Positions 1-7,307 of a stretch of DNA of 34,498 nt are shown here, piece after piece. The notes beneath the pieces are model-generated. The model made no database searches. It was not told where the DNA came from and saw only the letters and a program-made list of their open reading frames with translations. The stretch covers positions 1-34,498 of the forward strand of contig CAJMSE010000026.1 in NCBI GenBank assembly GCA_905216025.1. The letters are read 5' to 3'. The translations under genes were made by a program, and so were the position numbers. The stretch comes from an uncultured bacterium. GTDB taxonomy: Bacteria > Bacteroidota > Bacteroidia > Bacteroidales > Bacteroidaceae. The stretch's first letter is position 1, and every line of letters begins with the position of its first letter.

Positions 1-90
1 GCACGTCCTCCCGGGCAATCTTGGGGGGCCCTGGGCGATTTTAAAAAACCCCCCCCCTTCGCCCCGGCCCCAAAATCTTCCCCCCCTATC
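1..90. other. low-complexity contig edge
   Basis: The first 90 bases contain long runs of C and G and do not read as normal Mfd protein, although the frame stays open. Mfd-like sequence stops at about residue 412, just where the repeat fragment at 91-107 begins. I take this as an unreliable assembly end at a repeat, not as real coding sequence. Confidence 0.6.
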
Positions 91-1347
91 CACTCTTCCC
101 TCTTCACTTCCAAGTATCTCCTTCAGCCGTTCGTTCTGCTTCCGGCTGTCGGCAAGGATGAAGACGCTGTAGCCGCGCAGCCGGTAGTCTTCGAGCGACC
201 GGCGCAGCATATCGAAATTCTTATGAAAAAGCGGCTGCGACGATATGTTGAAATGCAGTATGGCCTCAGGCTGCCGGAACGGGCGGTGTCCGATTTCCAT
301 GATGCGGAACGGAGCTATGGCCTCAGCAAACTGCGGTCCGCTGACGAGCTGCACCTCCTTGCGCATCTGCTGCATGATGGCGTGCTGCTCCATCTCGGTG
401 GCGCCCTCCATGCGTTCGGCGATGGCCTGCTGCGAGAAGCCGTCCTGGTATATCCGCCCTACGGCGTCGCGAATGTCGGCCCCATCTTTCATCACGACGA
501 CCGTATCGTCGCTGAAGAACGAGAACAGCGGCACGCGCTCTTCGGTCATGCCGGCAAGCTCGGGGACTATCTTTATCTCCGTCCGCCGCTCGCGCGAGAG
601 CTGCGTGTCTACCTCGAACGTGCGTATCGAATCGATATCGTCACCGAAGAAGTCGATGCGGAAAGGATACTCGCTGCTGTATGAATACACGTCGAGTATG
701 CTACCGCGCAGCGCGAACTGCCCCGGCTCATAGACATACTCCACCTCGCGGAAACCGAAGTCGCGCAGCGTCCGCATGATGCCGGCCACATCCACGGTCT
801 GCCCTACGGCCAGTTCCAGCGTCCGGCTGTCCATGAGACGGCGGGAGACGACAAGCTCCGCTACGGCCTCGGGATACGACACGATGTATAGTGAAGAGGG
901 ATGAGTGAAGAATGAAGAAGTTGCTGCTGCCGTGACAACAGGCGATTCATCTTTAAAAGCCACAGCGGCAGCAACTTCTTCATTCTTCCCTCTTCCCTCT
1001 TCCCTTCCTATCCGCGCCATTACTTCCGTGCGCAGTATCTCGCTGGCGGCATCCCGCTGACCGTACTTCACCGCACGGCGGTACGACGACGGGAAGAAGA
1101 GCACGCTCTCCTGCCCCATCACTTGGGTCAGGTCGTGATAGAAATATCCGGCTTCGTCGGCATCCTTCAGGATGAAGAGCACCGTCATTCCGCACTTCGC
1201 GGCAAGGCTGCTGAACACCATCGGGGCAGCCGACCCCACGAGTCCCTCAAGCGAAACCGTCGTCACCGAGCGGTCACGCATCATCTCTGCAAGCGCCCCT
1301 ACCTGCGGCAGCTTGGCATACATTGCTTGTAAATCCTGTATATTCAT
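1..1347 (-). CDS. mfd: Mfd transcription-repair coupling factor, N-terminal part (partial at the contig edge)
   Basis: Mfd displaces RNA polymerase stalled at DNA lesions and recruits UvrA for nucleotide excision repair. Only the first ~449 codons of a gene usually above 1,100 codons are present; the frame runs off the left edge, so the translocase motor is missing. The start MNIQDLQAMYAKLPQ has a good promoter just upstream. The UvrB-like N-terminal domain is visible: a segment like VLFFPSSYRRAVKYGQRD near residues 90-105, and the typical stretch with LRGSILDVYSYSSEYPFRID then FFGDDIDSIRTFEVDTQ at about 205-250. Residues ~114-152, rich in Gly, Glu, Ala and Ser, do not belong to the family and are encoded by a palindromic DNA element. 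The protein again departs from Mfd after ~412. Identification is firm; the last 30 codons are doubtful. Confidence 0.93.
   Translation of the reverse strand, partial: MNIQDLQAMYAKLPQVGALAEMMRDRSVTTVSLEGLVGSAAPMVFSSLAAKCGMTVLFILKDADEAGYFYHDLTQVMGQESVLFFPSSYRRAVKYGQRDAASEILRTEVMARIGREEGRGKNEEVAAAVAFKDESPVVTAAATSSFFTHPSSLYIVSYPEAVAELVVSRRLMDSRTLELAVGQTVDVAGIMRTLRDFGFREVEYVYEPGQFALRGSILDVYSYSSEYPFRIDFFGDDIDSIRTFEVDTQLSRERRTEIKIVPELAGMTEERVPLFSFFSDDTVVVMKDGADIRDAVGRIYQDGFSQQAIAERMEGATEMEQHAIMQQMRKEVQLVSGPQFAEAIAPFRIMEIGHRPFRQPEAILHFNISSQPLFHKNFDMLRRSLEDYRLRGYSVFILADSRKQNERLKEILGSEEGRVDRGGRFWGRGEGGGFFKIAQGPPRLPGRTC
91..107. repeat. second partial copy of the mfd palindromic element
   Basis: This 17-nt stretch is the reverse complement of GTGAAGAGGGAAGAGTG and matches the outer tip of the left arm of the element at 893-1002 at 16 of 17 positions. 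It lies in the mfd frame after codon ~412, directly before the low-complexity contig end, so the rest of the copy is probably lost to the assembly break. Confidence 0.6.
893..1002. repeat. palindromic element inserted in frame in mfd
   Basis: Two 38-nt arms (893-930 and 965-1002) are reverse complements with 3 mismatches, separated by 34 nt. The arms contain GAATGAAGAAGTTGCTGC, preceded by purine-rich GAAGAGGGA motifs. The whole element is read through without a stop and adds roughly 39 residues to Mfd between the segments ending MARI and starting LYIVSYPEAV. It resembles a small non-autonomous palindromic element rather than an insertion sequence: there is no transposase. Confidence 0.85.
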
Positions 1348-1361
1348 CGCGAAAACAGCTG

Positions 1362-1392
1362 CAAAGATACTGATTTTCAAGGAAAATACAAA
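1362..1392 (-). promoter_or_regulatory. Bacteroidetes-type promoter of mfd
   Basis: On the minus strand there is a -33 TTTG (1389-1392), 19 nt of spacing, then the -7 box TATCTTTG (1362-1369). This is an exact fit to the TTTG/TAnnTTTG pattern and lies 14 nt before the mfd start codon. Confidence 0.85.
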
Positions 1393-1507
1393 ACACAGGC
1401 ATGCACGATGTCATATAAAAACAACCCCGAGGATAGTTCCTCACATCCACATATAGCCCAGATGCATGATATCTGCATACGGTTTTACGGCCTTCCCGCA
1501 CGGCATC

Positions 1508-1562
1508 CCTCCCCTTTGGGGAGGTTAGGAGGGGCTCTTAGGGAGGTTTGGAGGGGCTTCCC
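1508..1562. repeat. G-rich palindrome followed by two 22-nt units
   Basis: CCTCCCCTTTGGGGAGG (1508-1524) is a perfect palindrome. From 1519 the sequence GGGAGGTTAGGAGGGGC recurs as GGGAGGTTTGGAGGGGC at 1541, exactly 22 nt later. The same GGGGAGGTYAGGAGGGGC word forms the arms of the long inverted repeat at 20391-20483. Confidence 0.8.
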
Positions 1563-1595
1563 CTCACGTTAAATATGAATAAAAACGGCCAACCG

Positions 1596-1627
1596 TTTGG
1601 CAGTTAGGACGGTTTGATATACCTTTG
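1596..1627 (+). promoter_or_regulatory. promoter of the mannosyltransferase gene
   Basis: TTTG (1596-1599), 20 nt of spacing, then TACCTTTG (1620-1627). Transcription should begin near 1633, downstream of the in-frame TTG at 1614, so the ATG at 1656 is the real start. Confidence 0.88.
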
Positions 1628-1655
1628 TGGGTATAATAATAAAAAGACGACAGCT

Positions 1656-2405
1656 ATGCACGAAAGCGACAGCATTGTAATCATCCCGACATACAACGAG
1701 AAAGAGAACATCGAGAAGATCATCCGCGCGGTGTTTGCACTCGACAAGTGTTTCCACATACTCGTCATCGACGACGGCTCACCCGACGGCACGGCTGCCA
1801 TCGTCCACCGGCTGATAGACACGGAGATGGCCGACCGCCTGTTCATCATCGAGCGCAGCGGCAAGCTTGGCCTCGGCACGGCATACATCACCGGATTCAA
1901 ATGGGCACTGGAACACGGCTACGACTACATCTTCGAGATGGATGCCGACTTCAGCCACGACCCGAACGACCTGCCGCGCCTCTACGCCGCATGCCACGAC
2001 GAAGGCTACGACGTGGCTATCGGCTCACGCTACGTCAGCGGGGTGAACGTCGTCAACTGGCCCATCGGGCGCGTGCTGATGAGCTACTTCGCATCGAAAT
2101 ACGTCAGGATGGTCACCGGATTCAAGGTGCACGACACCACGGCAGGCTTCAAATGCTACCGCCGGCGCGTGCTTCAGACCATCGAACTCGACAAGATACG
2201 CTTCAAGGGCTATGCCTTCCAGATTGAGATGAAGTTCACCGCACACAAGATCGGATTCCGAATAAAGGAGGTACCGGTAATCTTTGTAAACCGCCGCGAG
2301 GGCGTGTCGAAGATGAGCGGCGGCATCTTCGGAGAGGCTTTCTTCGGCGTCATGCGGCTGCGCTGGGACGGATGGATGAGGAAATACCCCGCAATAAAAG
2401 ACTGA
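1656..2405 (+). CDS. polyprenol-monophosphomannose synthase, DPM1-like GT2
   Basis: This 249-residue protein is a family 2 glycosyltransferase of the dolichyl/polyprenyl-phosphate mannosyltransferase type. It probably moves mannose (or another hexose) from its nucleotide sugar to a polyprenyl phosphate at the inner membrane. Visible motifs are the nucleotide-binding IIPTYNEKENI near the N-terminus, DDGSPDGT, the metal-binding MDADFSHDP, GSRYVSG, and the C-terminal HDTTAGFKCYRR and KMSGGIFGEA. There is no C-terminal membrane domain, as is common for bacterial DPM1 homologues of this length. The start MHESDSIVII is chosen because the promoter lies upstream of it and the earlier in-frame TTG falls inside the promoter. 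It stands alone; no acceptor mannosyltransferase is nearby. Confidence 0.9.
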   Translation: MHESDSIVIIPTYNEKENIEKIIRAVFALDKCFHILVIDDGSPDGTAAIVHRLIDTEMADRLFIIERSGKLGLGTAYITGFKWALEHGYDYIFEMDADFSHDPNDLPRLYAACHDEGYDVAIGSRYVSGVNVVNWPIGRVLMSYFASKYVRMVTGFKVHDTTAGFKCYRRRVLQTIELDKIRFKGYAFQIEMKFTAHKIGFRIKEVPVIFVNRREGVSKMSGGIFGEAFFGVMRLRWDGWMRKYPAIKD

Positions 2406-2447
2406 GAGGCGCAGGAAAGCACCTTATTATATAGCAATACGCAGAGG

Positions 2448-2462
2448 CGCAAAGACGCAAAG
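2448..2462. repeat. CGCAAAGACGCAAAG dispersed repeat
   Basis: The 15-nt word CGCAAAGACGCAAAG recurs exactly at 34401-34415. Here it lies within GCAGAGGCGCAAAGACGC, downstream of the mannosyltransferase stop. The rest of 2406-2701 holds only the putative hsp20 promoter and leader. Confidence 0.6.
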
Positions 2463-2524
2463 CCTTATCACGATGTAGCGGAAGCGCCACTATTCATGCC
2501 ATTTTGTCTTACCGTTACGTCATT

Positions 2525-2552
2525 TTGACAGACAAATACCTGTTGGTATGCT
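2525..2552 (+). promoter_or_regulatory. possible hsp20 promoter of the classical -35/-10 type
   Basis: TTGACA (2525-2530), 16 nt, then TATGCT (2547-2552). No TAnnTTTG box on the plus strand lies in the gap before hsp20. The spacer contains the small palindrome ATACCTGTTGGTAT. A stress-specific start is plausible but unproven. Confidence 0.35.
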
Positions 2553-2701
2553 AATTGCAAAGTTACCGGTGAAGGCCGATACAAAGGTTGAGGCCCTCAA
2601 AGAGAGAAAAGAAAAGTATCGCGCGGGATGCCGAAGAGCACCTGGCGGGGTATGGAAACAAAACCGATAACAAACAAATAAAAACAACAGGAGGAAAGAT
2701 T

Positions 2702-3127
2702 ATGACACCAGTAAGAAGAAACTCAGGATGGCTGCCGGACGTATTCAACGACTTTTTCGAGCCGGGATTCATGCCGAAGGCAAACACGACGGCACCGGCA
2801 ATCAACGTGATGGAATCAGACAAGGGCTATACCGTGGAGCTGGCCGCTCCCGGAATGAAGAAGGAGGACTTCTGCGTGCACATCAACGACGACGGTAACC
2901 TCATCGTGAAGATGGAGAACAAGCAGGAGACAAAGGAGGAAAACAAGAGTATGCGCTACCTGCGCCGTGAGTTCTCATACTCTAAGTTCGAGCAGACGCT
3001 CATCCTGCCGGACGACGTGGACAAGGAGAAGATTGCCGCACGGGTTGAGAACGGCGTACTGACCGTAGAGCTCCCGAAGGTTGTGGAGACCAAGGTGAAG
3101 GTGGCACGACAGATTGAAATAGGATAG
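2702..3127 (+). CDS. Hsp20/alpha-crystallin small heat-shock protein
   Basis: This 141-residue cytoplasmic holdase chaperone binds unfolding proteins as oligomers, without ATP. The alpha-crystallin domain spans about residues 30-130: APAINVMESDKGYTVELAAPGMKKEDF opens it (first part quoted only as a landmark: APAINVMESDKGY), and the hallmark A-x-x-x-NGVLTVELPK closes it. The N-terminal arm PDVFNDFFEPGF is typical of Bacteroidetes members, and the short tail ends in RQIEIG. The ATG at 2702 has an unusually strong ribosome-binding site, AGGAGG at 2689-2694, 7 nt upstream. The gene is monocistronic, with a terminator right after it. Stress regulation is expected for the family and is hinted at by the non-standard promoter. 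Confidence 0.93.
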   Translation: MTPVRRNSGWLPDVFNDFFEPGFMPKANTTAPAINVMESDKGYTVELAAPGMKKEDFCVHINDDGNLIVKMENKQETKEENKSMRYLRREFSYSKFEQTLILPDDVDKEKIAARVENGVLTVELPKVVETKVKVARQIEIG

Positions 3128-3163
3128 CCGGACAGCCGCCGGCACGGCATCAGGCCGATAAAG

Positions 3164-3220
3164 AAGACGCAGGGACACAGGGCCGGCATCGCAGCCACCG
3201 TGTCCCTGCGTCTTTTTTTT
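3164..3220 (+). terminator. intrinsic terminator after hsp20
   Basis: A perfect 15-bp stem (AAGACGCAGGGACAC at 3164-3178 with its complement at 3200-3214) is followed by a T run to 3220. It lies between convergent genes; the minus strand has a weaker T-rich exit. Confidence 0.92.
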
Positions 3221-3229
3221 GTGCCGCGG

Positions 3230-6025
3230 TCAACGCTCCTGCCCGTTCTTGCCGGTCACATAGTCGTTCGGCGTCATGCCCGTGAACTTCTTGAAGGCCC
3301 TGTAGAACGATGCCTTCGACTTGAATCCGCACTTCTCCGCCAGCGTCACCAGCGTGTATCTCGTGTGCAGTCTGTTCTCCACCGACTGCTTGAACTTCTC
3401 CACCCGGTATCTGTTTATATAGTCGTAATAGCCCATCTTGATGTAATGGGTGAACACGGCAGAAAGCACATACGTCGACATGTGGAGGGCAGAAGCCACG
3501 TCAGACTGCTTCAGTTCCGTGTCGAGATATGCCTCATGCGTCTCCATATATGCGTTGAGCCTGTCTATTATCGCGGCGGCCTCAGCCTCGGTCAGCTTCA
3601 CGTATGCCGCGGCGGTGCCTGCCTGCGCTTCGTCGGCCTGCCGCTCCCCTGCTCCTTCATCAGCCGTGGCGGTGCCCTCGCCGCCTTTCTCCTCGTCCGA
3701 TTCCGCCTTCTTCCTCTTCTTCATATATACGGCGATAAGGCATAATGCCAACAGACATATGGCACCGGCCGTGTAAGCAGCCCATCCGCTGCCCGCCTCA
3801 ATCTCTATTCCGACGCTGTCAAGCGTGCCGTCGTTCATGGTCTTGCGTATCTTGAACCTGTATTTCCCCGGTTTAAGGCCATAGTATGAAATACTTTCAG
3901 TATCGCGCTTCTGAATCCACGCTGTGTCCTTACCTTCCAGCATATATTCGAACGCACCCGCGTTCAGTCCCTCGTAACCGAGCGATGTGAAGAAGAACGA
4001 CACGTTGTTTTCGTCGCTGCCCAGCCTCAGCACGCCGCCGGCAGCACGCCATCCGTAGTCGTCGGCGGCCTTACTGCCGTTTACCGTTATCTCTGTCAGC
4101 CTCACCGGCGATGGCTTCAGCCTCACATCGGGGTCTATCCTGTATAGTCCTTTTGACGTGCACATCCATACGATGCCGTCCTCATCGCGGCGCATGGGGC
4201 TTCCAGGCGTCACCGACACCTGCGGCAGTCCGTCCGTAGGAGTGCACAGGGTGGCCCTCTCGAGCCTCTCGTCGATGCGCATCACGCCGTCGTAGTTTCC
4301 CATCCAGTAGTTTCCCTGCCTGTCCTGCACTATGTTGTGCACTGCCACTGGCAGCGGCGTGCCGACGCTTTTCATGTCCTTATCCGCCACGTAAAGCCTG
4401 TTTTCCATTGTGCAGAAAAACATCGTACCGTCCCGGCCTTCGTATACCGTGCGCATCGGTATGCCGCGCACAGCCGCCGGCACGCCCTTGCGTGTGCACC
4501 GCCCCGTCTTCCTGTCGAATATGGCGACTCCCTTGTCTGTTGCCAGCCACAGCCGTCCCTTCGAGTCTTTCATCACCCCGAACACGAGGCTGCCCGGTAT
4601 TCCGGCGTTAGCCACGTTGTATTCCTTCACCGTACCGTCGTGCCTGCCGTAACGGTAGAGTCCGTCTGACGTTGCCAGCCATATCCGGTCTCCGTCGTCG
4701 ATGATGCAGAATATGTCGTTCGATGTGAGTGTCTCCGTTAGCCCGTTTGCCCGGAACGTCCCCTTGTCCGGGTCATACAGCGCCACGCCGCCATTACACG
4801 TTCCTATAAGTATCTCCTTCCCGAGCCTGTGCATGGAGAATATGATGTTAGAGCGCAGCATGCCGCTCTTTTCCGAGCGGCTGTCCACATAGTGCGTGTC
4901 TCCGGTACGGTTGTCTACGGAGTAGAATCCCTCGCGCGTGCCTATCAGCGTATGGTCTCCCGTGTTGATGCTGCTGCGCACTACCATCTCTCCGAGGTCG
5001 TATCTTCCTTTCTGATAGAGGCTTATCATGCTGCTCCTCTTCCGGAGGATGTTCAGTCCGAGATAGAATTCCGTGCCGCACCAGACATTTCCGTCGGATA
5101 TCAGCACTGATGAGATGTTGTTCGAGAGCAGTCCTGCCTTAGGGTCCGACGGATTGAATACCGCCGTATATAGCGGCCGGCGGCATTCCATGTCCAGCAT
5201 ATACAGTCCGCCGCCATGCGTCGCCACGGCCACCATGCCGTTCCCGGCTGCAATGTCCTGCACAGCGAACCTGTTGCCGGCATACGATGCTTCCGGCCTG
5301 CGTCCCTTTATTCCGAACCTGTGCACCGCGCCTTTTCCGGTGCCGATGAATATGCATCCCCCTGATGCGGCCATGCACCTGAACTTGTCTCCCGCCGCAG
5401 CCATGTAAGTCTTTGCCGCTCCCGACTCCGGATCACACAGCTGAAGGCCGTTCGGCATGAGCGTCCACACCTCATGACGGCTTTCCACGTATATGTCGAG
5501 CACGGTGTTGCCCTCGTCCTGCGATTTCTTGTTCAGGCTGACGCGTCTCACGCGTCCGCCGCTCATCATATACAGCCCGTTGGCCGTACCTATGGTGAGC
5601 CGTTCCCCTTCGCCACCCGCAAGGGCCAGCACGGGAAAGTTTATCTCGTCCGGGAAGCACCTTTCTGCCTCGCCTGTCTTGTGGTTCAGCCGCCATAGGC
5701 CCTGCTCCGTACCAATCCAGAACGTGTCCTTGCCGCCCTCCATGATGGCGTTCACCAAAAACGGCGACGGCGTCACGCCTTCCATCTGCCCCATCGTATA
5801 CACCAGTGTGCCGTAGCCGTCTATGCGTTCTACGGTACTTCCCGTGCCGACCCAGATGAATCCGCGCGAGTCTTTGTACACCGTGTTTATGTGGTTGTCA
5901 CGGAAAAAGGCTGTGGTGGTGTTGCCCATGGCCGCTATCTCATATTCCGACATGTCGCCGGCATAAAGCCTGGCCGTGCCGGAGAGAAGCATAACATATA
6001 TGATTATACACAGGCGGTGCAGCAT
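3230..6025 (-). CDS. membrane sensor-regulator: propeller, Y_Y_Y domain and AraC DNA-binding domain, no kinase
   Basis: The 931-residue protein starts with a signal peptide (LCIIIYVMLLSGTARLYAG). Its long periplasmic region is made of repeats such as DSRGFIWVGTGSTV, DGDRIWLATSDGLYRY and DSKGRLWLATDKGVAIF, the two-component regulator propeller type. A Y_Y_Y-like segment (YMLEGKDTAWI, YGLKPGKYRFKIR) precedes a membrane helix at about 748-768, then a charged linker and an AraC-family helix-turn-helix at about 830-925 (LAEKCGFKSKASFYRAFKKFTGMTPNDY). Classical hybrid two-component regulators also carry a histidine kinase and a receiver between membrane and AraC domain; neither is here, so this looks like a one-component membrane-bound activator, the logic known from SusR. 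The ligand is unknown; no SusC/SusD pair or glycoside hydrolase cluster lies beside it. Confidence 0.88.
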   Translation of the reverse strand: MLHRLCIIIYVMLLSGTARLYAGDMSEYEIAAMGNTTTAFFRDNHINTVYKDSRGFIWVGTGSTVERIDGYGTLVYTMGQMEGVTPSPFLVNAIMEGGKDTFWIGTEQGLWRLNHKTGEAERCFPDEINFPVLALAGGEGERLTIGTANGLYMMSGGRVRRVSLNKKSQDEGNTVLDIYVESRHEVWTLMPNGLQLCDPESGAAKTYMAAAGDKFRCMAASGGCIFIGTGKGAVHRFGIKGRRPEASYAGNRFAVQDIAAGNGMVAVATHGGGLYMLDMECRRPLYTAVFNPSDPKAGLLSNNISSVLISDGNVWCGTEFYLGLNILRKRSSMISLYQKGRYDLGEMVVRSSINTGDHTLIGTREGFYSVDNRTGDTHYVDSRSEKSGMLRSNIIFSMHRLGKEILIGTCNGGVALYDPDKGTFRANGLTETLTSNDIFCIIDDGDRIWLATSDGLYRYGRHDGTVKEYNVANAGIPGSLVFGVMKDSKGRLWLATDKGVAIFDRKTGRCTRKGVPAAVRGIPMRTVYEGRDGTMFFCTMENRLYVADKDMKSVGTPLPVAVHNIVQDRQGNYWMGNYDGVMRIDERLERATLCTPTDGLPQVSVTPGSPMRRDEDGIVWMCTSKGLYRIDPDVRLKPSPVRLTEITVNGSKAADDYGWRAAGGVLRLGSDENNVSFFFTSLGYEGLNAGAFEYMLEGKDTAWIQKRDTESISYYGLKPGKYRFKIRKTMNDGTLDSVGIEIEAGSGWAAYTAGAICLLALCLIAVYMKKRKKAESDEEKGGEGTATADEGAGERQADEAQAGTAAAYVKLTEAEAAAIIDRLNAYMETHEAYLDTELKQSDVASALHMSTYVLSAVFTHYIKMGYYDYINRYRVEKFKQSVENRLHTRYTLVTLAEKCGFKSKASFYRAFKKFTGMTPNDYVTGKNGQER

Positions 6026-6043
6026 GGATATCTTATTTTAGTG

Positions 6044-6051
6044 CAAATATA
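6044..6051 (-). promoter_or_regulatory. -7 box of the propeller regulator gene
   Basis: The minus strand reads TATATTTG, 18 nt before the start codon. The expected -33 region reads TTGC, only a partial match. Confidence 0.65.
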
Positions 6052-6395
6052 ATGATTTTCTGTAAGAAAAATGCAATTGTCCGCATTAAATTGCATAAAT
6101 GAAAATGTGCTGACGCCGGTCCGGCCGGCATTTCACGGTCCGGCCGCTGTAATGTGTTTTTTCTGTTAATCCTGAACAATCTTTTTCCCTTAACAGGCCT
6201 AAAGACTATTAACTAATCAAATTCCATAAAATACTACTGCTGTTGATAAATAAGTAAAGATATGTCATTATATACTTGCTGTTTCTATAGTAAAATACGG
6301 ATGACGGTCCGTTTTCACCTAAACGGACTGCAAAAAATATGAGAAAAAGATGTATGGAGATGGCGGCGGAGATGTAAGCAGGTGGTTGTGGAAAT

Positions 6396-6502
6396 GTTAC
6401 GTGCCACACGTAACGGTGTTACCTGCCGCAAGTGACGGTGTGACGCGTGGCACGTAACAGTGTTACCTGCGGCAGGTGACGATGCTACATGCCGCAGGTA
6501 AC
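6396..6502. repeat. 22-nt phased palindromic array, locus A (five units)
   Basis: Five 19-nt imperfect palindromes start at 6396, 6418, 6440, 6462 and 6484, exactly 22 nt apart, with 3-nt spacers ggt, ggt, agt and gat. Examples are GTTACGTGCCACACGTAAC and GTTACCTGCGGCAGGTGAC. The array ends 11 nt before the ridA stop codon, that is, immediately downstream of ridA. Confidence 0.93.
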
Positions 6503-6513
6503 GACGCAGCGGC

Positions 6514-6888
6514 TTACCGTGCGGCGATGCACTCCACCTCCACGAGCACGCCTTTGGGCAGTGCCTTCACGGCCACGGCCGAGCGGGCGGGATACGGCTC
6601 GCTGAAGAATGTGGCGTAAACCTCGTTCATGGCGGCGAAGTCGCCCATGTCTGCCATGAACACCGTTGTCTTTACGACGTTTGCAAGGCTCAGTCCGGCA
6701 GCCTCCATGATTGCCGATGCGTTGGTGAGCGCCTGGCGTGTCTGCTCCTTGATGCCGCCTTCCACCACTTCGCCGGTGGCGGGGTTGAGGGGTATCTGAC
6801 CAGATGCGAACACCATTCCGTTCACTTCGATGGCCTGGCTGTACGGACCTATGGCTGCGGGAGCCTTCTCTGTGTGTAATGCTTTCAT
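6514..6888 (-). CDS. ridA: RidA family enamine/imine deaminase
   Basis: RidA hydrolyses reactive enamine and imine intermediates released by PLP enzymes such as threonine dehydratase, which protects other PLP enzymes. The 124-residue length is normal. The family pattern is complete: AIGPYSQAIEVNG near the N-terminus, VFASGQIPL, then PYPARSAVAVKALPKGVLVEVE with the key arginine at R102 and the C-terminal glutamate at E119, equivalent to R105 and E120 of the E. coli protein. It acts as a cytoplasmic trimer in the known family. A TACTTTTG promoter box lies 51 nt upstream. The gene is probably monocistronic, and the 22-nt palindromic array follows its stop codon. Confidence 0.96.
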   Translation of the reverse strand: MKALHTEKAPAAIGPYSQAIEVNGMVFASGQIPLNPATGEVVEGGIKEQTRQALTNASAIMEAAGLSLANVVKTTVFMADMGDFAAMNEVYATFFSEPYPARSAVAVKALPKGVLVEVECIAAR

Positions 6889-6939
6889 AATTACTGTGTC
6901 TTTAAAATGTTATTGTTTACCGTTGTTCTTTTCGTTATG

Positions 6940-6947
6940 CAAAAGTA
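6940..6947 (-). promoter_or_regulatory. -7 box of ridA
   Basis: The minus strand reads TACTTTTG. At 20 nt spacing the upstream element reads CTTG, one base off TTTG. Confidence 0.75.
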
Positions 6948-7048
6948 ATCCTTTATTCCCTTACGGGCAAGCATTATCCTGGTTTTCTTCATCCGTGAAG
7001 TTCAGGATTGTAAACAGCGCCCGCAATATACCATCAAGAAAAGCCAAA

Positions 7049-7073
7049 GTCCCCGGAGCCTTACTCCGGGGAC
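7049..7073 (-). terminator. terminator of tRNA-Glu
   Basis: A perfect 10-bp stem GTCCCCGGAG/CTCCGGGGAC with a 5-nt loop. On the minus strand it is followed by a T-rich stretch and lies directly downstream of the tRNA. Confidence 0.88.
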
Positions 7074-7081
7074 TTACCTTG

Positions 7082-7153
7082 TAGTCGATAGGGGAATCGA
7101 ACCCCTATGCCAAGATTGAGAATCTTGTATCCTAACCATTAGATGAATCGACC
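7082..7153 (-). tRNA. tRNA-Glu, anticodon CTC
   Basis: The 72-nt sequence folds as a cloverleaf. The anticodon stem CAAGA/TCTTG encloses the loop TTCTCAA, giving CTC for GAG codons. The T arm is AGGGG-TTCGATT-CCCCT and the D arm contains AATGGTTA. The acceptor pairs GGTCGAT with ATCGACT, leaving one G-U at the end. CCA is not encoded. Confidence 0.96.
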
Positions 7154-7216
7154 GTAATCTGTCGTCTTCTGCCTGCCTGTCGCAGGCTGCGGACGGCATT
7201 TCTCTCAAATGCGGTG

Positions 7217-7224
7217 CAAAGGTA
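7217..7224 (-). promoter_or_regulatory. -7 box of tRNA-Glu
   Basis: The minus strand reads TACCTTTG, 63 nt before the mature tRNA 5' end, which implies a leader of about 55 nt to be removed. Confidence 0.7.
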
Positions 7225-7307
7225 AGCATTTTATTTTAAATCCCGCAACTTTTGGGGAAGTAATTGAAGAAAAAGTGTAAAAAAGGCTAATATAGGGAGA
7301 AAAAGAG

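Larger units (their letters stand above)
1348..1655. other. divergent intergenic region between mfd and the mannosyltransferase gene
   Basis: This 308-nt gap holds the mfd promoter on the minus strand, about 120 nt with nothing recognisable, a G-rich repeat pair (1508-1562) and the promoter of the plus-strand gene. I see no further gene. Confidence 0.7.
6026..6513. other. 488-nt intergenic region between ridA and the propeller regulator
   Basis: It holds the regulator's promoter near 6044, a GC-rich patch with a twice-written GGTCCGGCCG (about 6118-6145), an AT-rich stretch without a recognisable gene (6160-6340), and the 22-nt array at 6396-6502. No open frame here looks like a protein. Confidence 0.7.

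Noticed and set aside
223..733. Two overlapping plus-strand frames that look like proteins of ~150-160 residues
   Set aside because: They are antisense shadows of the mfd frame, which is open through the whole region and has clear Mfd motifs.
1614..1655. Upstream TTG start for the mannosyltransferase
   Set aside because: It lies inside the promoter between the -33 and -7 boxes and could not be transcribed from it.
2559..2566. Minus-strand TAACTTTG box before hsp20
   Set aside because: No minus-strand gene starts downstream of it; it would only transcribe the 3' end of the mannosyltransferase gene in antisense.
3230..6025. Hybrid two-component system protein
   Set aside because: There is no H box, ATPase domain or receiver between the membrane helix and the AraC domain.
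6396..6502. CRISPR array
   Set aside because: Units are 19 nt, differ from one another, are self-palindromic and are separated by only 3 nt; there are no spacers of normal length and no cas genes.
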